Assembly: GCA_015345905.1 (NCBI GenBank)
Contig: JADDTR010000010.1
Span: 558,001 to 622,000, forward strand
Length of the DNA: 64,000 bases
Reading direction: 5' to 3'
Source: Aotearoamyces nothofagi
Lineage: Eukaryota > Ascomycota > Leotiomycetes > Leotiales > Tympanidaceae
Below the pieces are notes generated by a model. That model was given only the letters and a program-made list of their open reading frames with translations. It was not told the origin of the DNA and made no database searches. This document shows positions 55,429-64,000 of this stretch, in pieces. How positions within the stretch are numbered: position 1 is the stretch's first letter; every line of letters starts with the position of its first letter. The translations under genes and the position numbers were made by a program.

Positions 55429-56636
55429 TACTCATTTGGAGGAAAGCTTGGAATTATAGAGCGGCTTTGGAGCTCAATTTGCATTGGCAAGCATGGCGTT
55501 CGGGAATCTGCTGGTGAACATCATATCAGTCATACATACCAAAGCACAGGGGCATAAGATGAAATGGGCGTTGTAAGATAAGGTAAAAGCTACGCGAGTG
55601 AACATATTGATACATTGTTGTGCTGCATCCTGGATTTGCGGCTTCTTTCAGTGTTTCTCAACAGATCATATGAATACTCTTGATCGTCGTCGATTGTAAT
55701 CACAGCTTTTCTTCAGAATTTGTGCGCTGGCAACTTCTCCATTACCCTCGGTATGCTTTAAAGCCCTCAAATATCTCCGATTGTAAGCAGTAAGCTTGAT
55801 AGTACCTATATTTTTATCAGTTCATTTAAACCGCTCCAAGCATCTTAGGTTTCTTGAGGACAGTAGCGATCGTTTTTGCCGTAGCGCTATTCGAATTCAA
55901 AGTACTCCGAGGTCCAAGTGCATTTTACTTACATATCCAATGACTTTCGCCTGCTTTAGAAGGGTCCGATTCATCGTAATCTTGTCAATCTATCCTTCAG
56001 ATCCTGCAAACCCAGCAATAAGCACCCTTCCTTTATATCTGAGACATTTCAAACTCCTGTCCTTACGCTAACAAATAAGAGGGAAGTTTTATGCTCAAAG
56101 TCTCCTGTTCTAAAATGAAGGCAACTGCGCGTGTAAATAAATGACTAGAAAAGCGGCATACGTCTAAGAGATCTCCAAAGTTCAGACCTCCTGCGTGGAT
56201 GTTAACAAACACTTCGTCGTCTTCTGTCAGGTTCGCCAGCTCCAAAAGATACTCGCACTTTATTGTAATTCTAATCAGCATACCAGTGATAATCTTTACT
56301 TCATACACTTTGAGAGTAATACTTTAACGAATCACTCTATGAGAGTCACCATAACTTTTTCCTTGGTAGCTCCAAGCTCGTCCTTTTGTGGTAGCCGTAG
56401 CTCACATCGACAAAGAGGCTGTAATGCCGAGGTGAAGGCTGACGATATTGTCCTGAAAAGTTAGGCTAACAGCCTGATCCACCCACTTCTTCCCGACGCG
56501 CTAGTAACTGTAAGCTCATAATTCTGGGAGCAAGGATTCACAACAGAGGCAGCCTGGTGTTCTCAACATCGTATCCATCTACAAGTAACAAGTAAAAGTT
56601 TCGGATTGCACCTGTATCAAGGTAGCAATACGAATC
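55429..56636. other. Intergenic between WD40 gene and spt5
   Basis: 1.2 kb occupied mainly by the reductase pseudogene described separately. The last 300 bases are the presumed spt5 promoter, without a recognisable motif. Confidence 0.5.
55717..56320 (-). pseudogene. Decayed quinone-oxidoreductase / MDR family gene
   Basis: Fragments of a zinc-free medium-chain reductase appear in order on the minus strand. ELANLTEDDEVFVNIHAGGL with NFGDLLD (56160-56245) is the start of the GroES-like domain. GRVLIAGFAGSEG then, after a stop, MNRTLLKQAKVIGY (about 55925-56033) is the strand after the Rossmann fold. RYGKNDRYCPQET-stop-DAWSGLNELI (55813-55887) and LRALKHTEGNGEVASAQI (55717-55771) are the C-terminus. 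The 130 or so residues of the nucleotide-binding centre are missing, and several stops interrupt the rest. The family call comes from motif order and is inference; a functional gene is excluded. Confidence 0.62.
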
Positions 56637-59600
56637 ATGTCGACCAACGACCTCCTCACCCAGAACTTTGACGATTCAGAAGAGGATGATGACAATTTCA
56701 ATCCAGCTCCAGCAGATCTGTCCGATGACGAGAACGCCGGCGGTGATGAAGATGGCTCAGAGGCTCAACTGCGAGGCGATGCTGCCAGGCGGCGGGTAGT
56801 AGAGGACGATGGGGATGAAGATGATGCGCCCCGACAGACTAATGGAAAGAGCCGAACACCAGAGACATCAAAAGACGTGGACGATGAAGAGGACCACGAG
56901 GGTGAGGGCGAAGACACTGCAGGCGCGGATTTAGATGAGGATGAAGAGGATGAGGATGAAGATGATGAAGAGGAAGAAGTCACAGTAAGTCCTATTCAGT
57001 GATCCGAGTTCCACTTCACTTCACATTGGATTCATGTGCCACGATGCGCCATTTGAAATATAGCTAAATCTGCTATAGGGCCACCGCAGAAAACGTAGAA
57101 GAGAACGCCGCAATCAATTCCTTGATGTTGAAGCCGAGGTTGATGAGAGCGAAGATGAGAATGATGACGACGAAGATGAGCTCAACGAGATCAAAGACAA
57201 CTTTATCGCCGATACACACCCAGATGATGTTGAGGATCTACCAGCTGGCGGCGATGCAGATGACAGGCGACACAGAGAGCTGGATCGAAGACGAGAGATG
57301 GAAGCAAGTCTTGATGCGGAAAAACAAGCTGAGATACTTCGGCAACGATACGCAAAGAGCAGGACTACCAAGCTCGGCGGAGACTCAACAGTGATCCCAA
57401 AACGCTTACTTTTGCCTAGTGTGGATGATCCCAGTATCTGGGCAGTCAGGTGTAAAGAGGGCAAAGAACGTGAAGCTATCATGTCTATTACGAAGCGCAT
57501 CGAAGAGCGCCTAGGAACGAAGGACGAACTATCGATTACTTCGGCTTTCGAACGAAGCGGTGCCACGGCGCCTATAAAGGGGTTCATCTACGTTGAAGCT
57601 CAACGTCAAGCAGAAATTGAATCAGCTTTGGATGGCCTCATGAACGTATACCCCCGTACTAAGATGCTCCTAGTGGAGATAAAGGAGATGCCAGATCTAC
57701 TTAGGGTATCTAAGACTGCCCCCTTAGAGCCCGGTGCCTATGTCCGCCTAAAGAGGCCACTCAAGTACTCCGGAGATCTTGCTCAAGTTATCGACGTTAC
57801 AGAGAATGGCTTGGAAGTACGGGTTAGATTCGTGCCACGTCTTGACTATGGCCTTCATGAGGATACGAATGCTCCTACGGATGGCTTTGGCGGCCCTCAG
57901 GGGAAGCGAAAGCGACCTGCTGCTGGTCCTCGGCCACCCCCAAGGTTGTTCAGTGACGTTGAGGCAAAGAAACGGCACGCTCGTTATCTTGCTGGAAATC
58001 CACAAACAAAAACTTGGCAATATATGAACGACGAGTATGTGAATGGTTACTGCGAAAAAGATGTAAAGATACAGCAGATTCAAGTGAAGGACGTTAACCC
58101 AACACTGGAAGAAGTCACAAGATTTGCGTCAGGAGCAGAGGACGGCACAGAGAACCTTGATCTAAACGCGTTGGCTGCAAGCTTGAAGGCAAGCACAGCC
58201 AATGCTTCATACCTTCCCGGCGATGTCATCGAAGTTTACGAGGGCGAACAAAGAGGCGTCGTGGGTAAGGCTGTATCTGTACAATCAGACATTGTCACGA
58301 TGGCTATTTCTGATGGCCCACTGAAAGGCCAGACTATTGAAGTTCCCATCAAAGGACTTCGAAAACGGTTTAGAGAAGGTGATCACGTCAAGGTCATTGG
58401 AGGCAGTAGATTCCGGGACGAGGTGGGTATGGTCATCAAAATTGTTGAAGATCGTGTCACGCTGTTGGCCGACCAAGGGAATGTGGAGATTACAGTATTC
58501 AGCAAAGACTTGCGCGAATCAAGTGACTCCGGCGGTGGTGGATCTTTAGGTCAATATGAGCTCTGGGACCTTGTCCAGCTAGACCCATCCACAGTTGCCT
58601 GCATTGTCAAGGTTGACAGGGAGTCACTGGTGGTCCTTGATCAAAATGGGCAAACTCGCTCTGTGATGCCATCACAAATTTCCAATAAGCTTGAGAAACG
58701 GAGGTTTGCTGTCGCAACAGATCGGAATGGTTCAGAAATCCGTATTGATGACGTTGTAAAGGAAGTTGGGGGTGAAGGCAAGTCAGGAAAGATCACGCAT
58801 ATTCACAGGTCATACCTTTTCTTGCAAAGCCCAGAACAGCAGGAGAATGCCGGCGTTTTCGTCGCCCGTTCAACCAATGTAGCAACGATATCGGCCAAGG
58901 GCGGACGTGTTGCTGCAAGCTCAGGACCAGATCTCACGTCTATGAACCCAGCTATGAAAAGAAATATTGGTACTGGTGTGGGAGACATGGCTCCACCTAA
59001 GTCGTTCGGCAGAGATCGAGCCATTGGACAAACAGTTACTATCAGGCGTGGCCCTTACAAAGGTCTGTTGGGTATTGTGAAAGAAGCGACCGATACTAAT
59101 GCCCGTGTCGAATTACACACGAAAAGCAAGACAGTAAATGTACCAAGAGACGCGCTTGGCTTCAAGGATAAAATAAGTGGGCACAGCATCGATCCCAATT
59201 CCCGGGGCGGATTTGGAGGTGGAAGAGGCAACTTTACACCAAGAGGTGGAGCCGGAGGTAGAGGTAGCTATGGTGGAGGAACGCCCGCTCCCGGTGGTTG
59301 GGATGGTGGTAGTCGCACTCCTATGGCAGCTGGAAGTGGCGTGGACCGGACCCCTGCTTGGGGACGAAGTCAGTAGCCTTTAATGATTTCTTAGTGAATA
59401 ATACTGACTATGTTTTAGCTCCAGGCGCTGCTGCTGCCAACGGTGGACGCACTCCTGCTTGGAAATCAGCAGATGCTGGAGGGCGGACTCCAGCGTGGCA
59501 CAATGACGGGTCCCGTACTGCGAATCCCTATGATGGCAGCCGCACTGCTTATGGTGCAGGTAACAGGACGCCAGCATGGGCAGCCCATGGATCGAAAACT

Positions 59601-60044
59601 CCTGCATACGGTGGCATGGATGGCTTTGCTTCAGGTTCCAAGACTCCCGCATACGGTAGTGGCCAAAGTGATGGATGGGGAGGATCTGGAGCTAACCAAT
59701 CATATGATGCTCCTACACCTGGTGCTTATGTATCTGCACCTACTCCTGCAGCTATTAATGCACCTACCCCGGGTGCCTACTCAGCACCAGTCAACGCTCC
59801 TACTCCTGGTGCATACTCGGCTCCTACGCCTGCTGCTTCTGCACCAACTCCAGCTCCAGGATGGGGAGGTGGATGGGGCGGTGCTGCTGAGTCGGCACCT
59901 ACGCCTAGCGCAATGAATGTCCCGACACCAGCGGGTGGTGGGTATTATGGTGCGCCGACGCCTGCTGGATATGGACAGGCAGAGACACCAGCAGCGTGGG
60001 GCCAGGGTGAAGATGATGGTCCGCGATACACAGATGATGATTAG
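56637..60044 (+). CDS. spt5: Transcription elongation factor Spt5
   Basis: Large DSIF subunit that clamps RNA polymerase II and couples elongation to RNA processing. Three exons (56637-56984, 57079-59368, 59419-60044) encode 1087 aa. An acidic N-terminus (1-190) is followed by the NGN domain (about 235-325; [19 protein letters not shown] and [20 protein letters not shown]). Several KOW domains follow: [60 protein letters not shown] and [20 protein letters not shown]. Next is an RG/GGR-rich stretch, and the C-terminal repeat region (880-1087) has TPAW and TPGAYSAP units, the targets of Cdk9/Bur1 phosphorylation. Domain order and length are as expected. Confidence 0.95.
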
Positions 60045-60159
60045 GAGCTTGATATGCATACTGATCCAACGGCGAAAGGGTTAAGTGCTTGTATAATAGA
60101 AAACTAAAAAATGATTTCGATGTTTATACTACCTGAATGCTAGAAAGTTCTCAAGGGTC

Positions 60160-60731
60160 CTACCCCTTATGCCTAAACTGAGACTTCTCCTTCGCACCCC
60201 AACCCTCGAGATTAACTACTGCGGGCGTTCCACCACTCCTCGTAATGATCCACAAAACGTCCTCATTGGACTCGTTGACTTCTTGGTGCTCAACATAGGC
60301 GGGAATAATTGCAAAATCACCAGGAGAGAGGTCATACCGCCTGAGAGCGATACTAGGACCTGTAGTTAAAGAAGGATTGGTGACGATGGTGCCATGGCCG
60401 GAGGCAGCGTAGACGATTGTATCTTGTTCGCCGTGGTGGTGGACTGCAGATGAGGTGTGTGGGTGGGCTATCATTACTGGGCCGTGATGTTAGGGGAAGA
60501 TAATAAAGAAGGCTGTTTCGGTTGATAGATCCGAAAGATCAGAGCCATTTAGAATTCCGTATACCTACCTGAGGCACATATTTTGTCTGATTTGCCTATA
60601 ATGGCACCTTTCCGGATCATGCCCTCGGTCTGGCCTGTGCCTTCGTCGAGTTCAGTAGATCTGGTGACATGGACGTCGCCAGGCATGATGATAGGAAGGA
60701 TATCTTTAATGATGGGGATTAAAGATGCCAT
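60160..60731 (-). CDS. Small cupin-domain protein
   Basis: Two exons (60569-60731 and 60160-60476, intron 92 bases) encode 159 aa. The double-stranded beta-helix of a single cupin is visible: HPHTSSAVHHHGEQDTIVYA contains the first metal-binding motif (HxH with a following Glu), and LSPGDFAIIPAYVEHQEVNE the second with its His. A metal-dependent enzyme or small-molecule-binding protein is likely, but members of this family act on very different substrates and none can be chosen. No signal peptide. The upstream region carries the CACGTG array. Confidence 0.8.
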
Positions 60732-61831
60732 CTAAGACGAAGCGATGAAGGCTAAGTAATGGGCGGTCGCTGGAGAGAGTAAAGTACTACAGTACTCCGA
60801 GATGGATATGAGAAATGGGATTCAGGTGAAGCCCAAGTCAGCATATGGCCCGAGTGTAGGTGAAGATAAAGTATCCCGCGCGAGGATGCCATGTGGGAAG
60901 ACGTCATCCACTATCCCGGGGGAAATCTATCTCCCGCAACGAGGCAGCACGAGGCGGTCACGTGGAAGTATCGCGGCAGGACCCTGTAGATGCAGCCAAC
61001 AGCGGCGAGTGATGATGATACGACATGGGATATGGGACACGGGCACGTGGGATACGGGCACGTGGGCTACGGGCACGTGGGCTATACCGGGGACACGTAT
61101 ACTGTCTGCTGTGCTATACATTTGCAGCTAGCTCCTTCTTCTCCATGGGTACAGTACCTAGTTGGACGTGTTTACGGCTTCAGTTCAGTTCTGGTAGCGA
61201 TATCGGAACGGACCCAGCGAACTTCCAGCCCGGCCCTGCCGCCCTCCGACCTGGAGATGGGCCTTGTCCGGTAATAATGTCTTCGGTGCCACTGGATGAA
61301 GCCATGCTTTTGCCTGGTACAGCACAGGGCGGAAGTGGTCCGATCTGCCAGTATTGCGACATCTATTGTCAAGCGTGAGCGAGGAAGCTTCAAGCAGCTC
61401 AACTGATAGCAATCCGGACAATCGTCGGCCCTAGCCGAGCGCGATTGTCCTGATATCTGCCCGCATCTCGCATCTCGCATCTAGCATCTCGCATCCTGCT
61501 CTCTTGTAGCATAGTTGATGGGCAATTTGTGCTCCTTCGACGTTATCTTCGTCTGTGACGGCGATTGATGAGGTGCTCTAGGACCGTGGGCACATGTGCA
61601 CTCGGAGATACCTAGAAATTTCCCACGTGGCGTTGAACAAACGTACCGTCGGACTGTCTCCGCTCCTCGACTTACTTACTTGGCTCCCGTCACCTGCGCG
61701 CGCCTGCGCCCTGTCAGAAGCAATGTCCATTGATCAATGACTCGACTCGGAGTCTAATTTAGCCTGCAACTAGAGGACCTCGACCGGAGAGACGAGCCCC
61801 CGGGATATTTTGGGTTTTCTTCTCCCGGACG
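60732..61831. other. Divergent intergenic region with E-box array
   Basis: 1.1 kb between the cupin gene (minus) and the FBXO31-like gene (plus). CACGTG occurs at 60959-60964, 61044-61049, 61059-61064, 61074-61079 and near 61624. Short GCATCTC repeats lie around 61465-61495. No gene. Confidence 0.55.
61035..61083. promoter_or_regulatory. Three CACGTG boxes at exact 15-bp spacing
   Basis: A 15-bp unit, GGGCACGTGGG(A/C)TAC, is repeated three times, each with a palindromic CACGTG E-box (starts 61044, 61059, 61074). E-boxes of this form are bound by fungal bHLH proteins (Pho4, Cbf1 and SREBP kinds). The array lies 313-348 bases before the cupin start and about 750 before the F-box gene start. 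Confidence 0.5.
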
Positions 61832-63694
61832 ATGACCGACGAGTCTGCGAAGTCGTTATACGGCCATCTCAATGCTGGCGATGAGGTCGGCGCTGCCATC
61901 ATAGATGCTGCTCCAGCCAGACTGGGCAGTCAATATCAGATATCTCAACACCCTTCGGGGCAGCATCACAGTGCCCTGCAAGAGCAACAAGAACTAGTGA
62001 GAGGTACGGACTTTTCTCTGCTTTTGTTCCTGAGAATATTACAGGCACCGTTCCTTATATGATGAGTCATACCCAGTGCCTTGGTGTTGCTACTTGGCAA
62101 ACATATCTCCATATTCGTCTGGAAGCGGTTTAGAAAGTATCAAACCGTCATTCTATCAGAATGACTCCATTGAGTGATTTCTTACATGACTTCCTACACT
62201 TCTGTACCCTAAATTAGCAATATGAGATGTGAAGCCTTTTGATGACGGGCTCACTCCGCTCACCCATATAGACACCACGGACAACTTCATGATGGCGGAG
62301 CATAGAATCCAACACCTACCAGCAGAACTCATCGATCACATCTTTGCTTTCCTATCTCCTCCCGACCTTGATGCTATAGCCATCACTTGTCGTCGTTTAC
62401 GAGATCATGCCACCAGAGACCTTGCTTGGTATCAGCATGTCCAGGATAATGTTCCCGGATGTCTGGTCAAAAGTCCATCTCCTTGTGCTACCTATCGAGA
62501 TCTCTATTACGCCCACGACCCTCACTGGTTCGTGTCAAAATACAAAATCTGGTTTTGCGACTATTTTTTAACTGGCAAGATCATCATCACCAGGTACGAC
62601 CCAAGACGTGGCTGCATTGAAGGATATAGGCTAGTTGCAGAACGTCGACAATCGGAGACTCAGCCTTGGCAGTTTAATAACCAAGTTGTCATTCATTCAT
62701 TCGAGCCCAAGGTCCAATTACATATGGACCAGCCCGCGTTACAACTCGACGCTCTTCCTTTGGAGGGAATTAGGGGAAACCGGTCTAACATAGAAGGGCG
62801 TCGCTTCAATAACGAGACGCCAATGAGGATCCATGATCGATTCCAACAAGGGATGTTTTCGAATTTCTTACTCACTCGCTCTGTGGAAGTGCGGGGAAAT
62901 ATGCAACTATGGCCCCCGCCGACTATCCCAGCTAAGCATCGTGTTCGTAACGCAAGCCAAGAACACTTTGTAGGATCTGGTCACAAACCTCAGAAGCGAT
63001 CAGAAGTCAATGATCAGGCGTTTAGGATTCGAAGATGGATGAACATGGGGGCCAGCCGCCAGGCGCCTGGTGTGAACCTTGGGGACGAAGTTCATACATA
63101 TGCAACACTGGATCCTACATTATACACGCCAACTGCCGATAAGCCATTTCGTGGAATATGGGTTGGCGACTATGCAGGTCATGGATGTGAATTCTTGCTC
63201 ATGCATCAACCGGATGACCAAGAGCCTTGGGACGAGAGTCGCGTGGTGCAAAGGGAAAGCGAGACAGAGGAAGAGTTCTCAGCAAGAAAGAGCGAGGAAC
63301 GGATATATCGAGGGGGAATTAAAGCGATCAAGTTGACGGGAGATCCAAATGTTCCTAGAGGAGAGTACACCTTCATATCAGACGATATTGGAGAAGATGG
63401 GCTTGTCAGAATTTCCGAGGAGGAACCTTTTAAGGGTGCTAGAGTTGTTAAAAGCAGAGGGCATATTGCGGAGAGACTTTTCAGGCTTGGTGAGTGCATG
63501 CGGCTTCCATGGAGTTGGAAAATATACTGATGTCCCTCCAAGATAAATGGATCGAGAGCGAATTGATTATGATCTCTCCTGACAGGCTTGCTCAATATTG
63601 GATTGAGTTTGGGCACATCAGCTACTATGAGAGAGTCAGAGTTGATGATTTCTTGTCACCGTACAACAACCGACCCTTTGCAACAATTGCTTAG
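61832..63694 (+). CDS. F-box protein, FBXO31-like
   Basis: Three exons (61832-62003, 62227-63489, 63543-63694) encode 528 aa. The F-box is IQHLPAELIDHIFAFLSPPD with LDAIAITCRRLRDHA (about 80-115), after an N-terminal acidic/Gln-rich leader coded mostly by exon 1. The middle has PHWFVSKYKIWFCDYFLTGK and FRGIWVGDYAGHGCEFLLMH, and the end has SPDRLAQYWIEFGHISYYER. These blocks belong to the FBXO31-like group of SCF adaptors. The last block is reached only through the 53-base intron at 63490. The first intron (223 bases) is less certain; if wrong, translation could start at ATG 62289. Adaptor role is by family; target unknown. Confidence 0.78.
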
Positions 63695-64000
63695 GGCAGA
63701 GACTGTAATGAATTATAAGTATAATGAGCATTAGAAGAGCATTAGAAGAGCATTCGATCATGAGCGTAGTATATTCCACAAATTTTGTACAAGTCTCTCA
63801 TGAGCTCGATTCAAGTGGCTAATCTGTTCGTGTATTTTGCTCTCTTTAAATTCCAAAAGCATTCAATGTCCGTCTATAAAAGAAAATATAAAAGCTTTGA
63901 TCAGTTAATAGCATGCGTAGCGTCCGGGGAATGCCTCCAGTATGGCTTCACAAGCAAGTGACAATTTCACATGCCTCAGGTACTTCAGATTCGTGACGCG
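63695..64000. other. 3' flank to window end
   Basis: 306 AT-rich bases. An AGCATTAGAAG unit occurs two and a half times at about 63725-63755. No gene seen before the edge. Confidence 0.45.

Overview
This window is nuclear DNA of a filamentous ascomycete (Pezizomycotina); the class cannot be fixed from sequence alone. The evidence is about 27 protein-coding genes on both strands, short introns (mostly 45-75 bases) with GT-AG ends and CTRAY-like branch sites, and families typical of these fungi: an NpgA-type phosphopantetheinyl transferase, an Ayg1-type melanin hydrolase, XanA xanthine dioxygenase, a multi-exon hybrid histidine kinase, Atg28 and S66 peptidase. No virus-like element, transposon, rRNA, tRNA or CRISPR array was recognised. 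All gene models were spliced by hand from frame continuity and splice signals.

Left part (1-18.9 kb): a 5'-truncated unknown gene; a 4'-phosphopantetheinyl transferase and, 1.5 kb on, an Ayg1-like hydrolase. The two together suggest polyketide and DHN-melanin metabolism, although no polyketide synthase lies in the window. Then come an alanine/proline-rich tail-anchored protein, an atypical SDR, the oligosaccharyltransferase subunit Swp1/ribophorin II, a DUF1857 protein, a nine-exon hybrid histidine kinase and xanA. The xanA upstream region carries a perfect TCGG-N6-CCGA element (the UaY purine-regulator site) close to GATA sites.

Middle part (19-31 kb): an apparent pectin side-chain (arabinan / rhamnogalacturonan I) utilisation cluster. 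It holds two secreted GH43 enzymes transcribed divergently, a bZIP-like regulator whose frame is broken at a G7 run, an intracellular GH78-like alpha-L-rhamnosidase with a 31-bp direct repeat in its promoter, a small unknown protein and an MFS sugar porter. A membrane O-fucosyltransferase-like protein follows. Two long intergenic blocks (33.0-35.2 and 37.6-40.0 kb), rich in micro- and minisatellites, flank a Tgl4/5-type patatin lipase.

Right part (40-64 kb): mostly housekeeping genes. These are an S66 (LD-carboxypeptidase/MccF-like) peptidase, pyruvate kinase sharing a divergent promoter with a tiny DUF1748 gene that has a 6-nt first exon, Atg28, an SDR polyol dehydrogenase, an F-box protein, the CoA-pathway enzyme PPAT (Cab4), a WD40 protein of the DCAF7/TTG1 kind, a decayed quinone-oxidoreductase pseudogene, Spt5, a cupin protein and an FBXO31-like F-box protein. 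The cupin and F-box genes are separated by an intergenic region with a regularly spaced array of CACGTG boxes.
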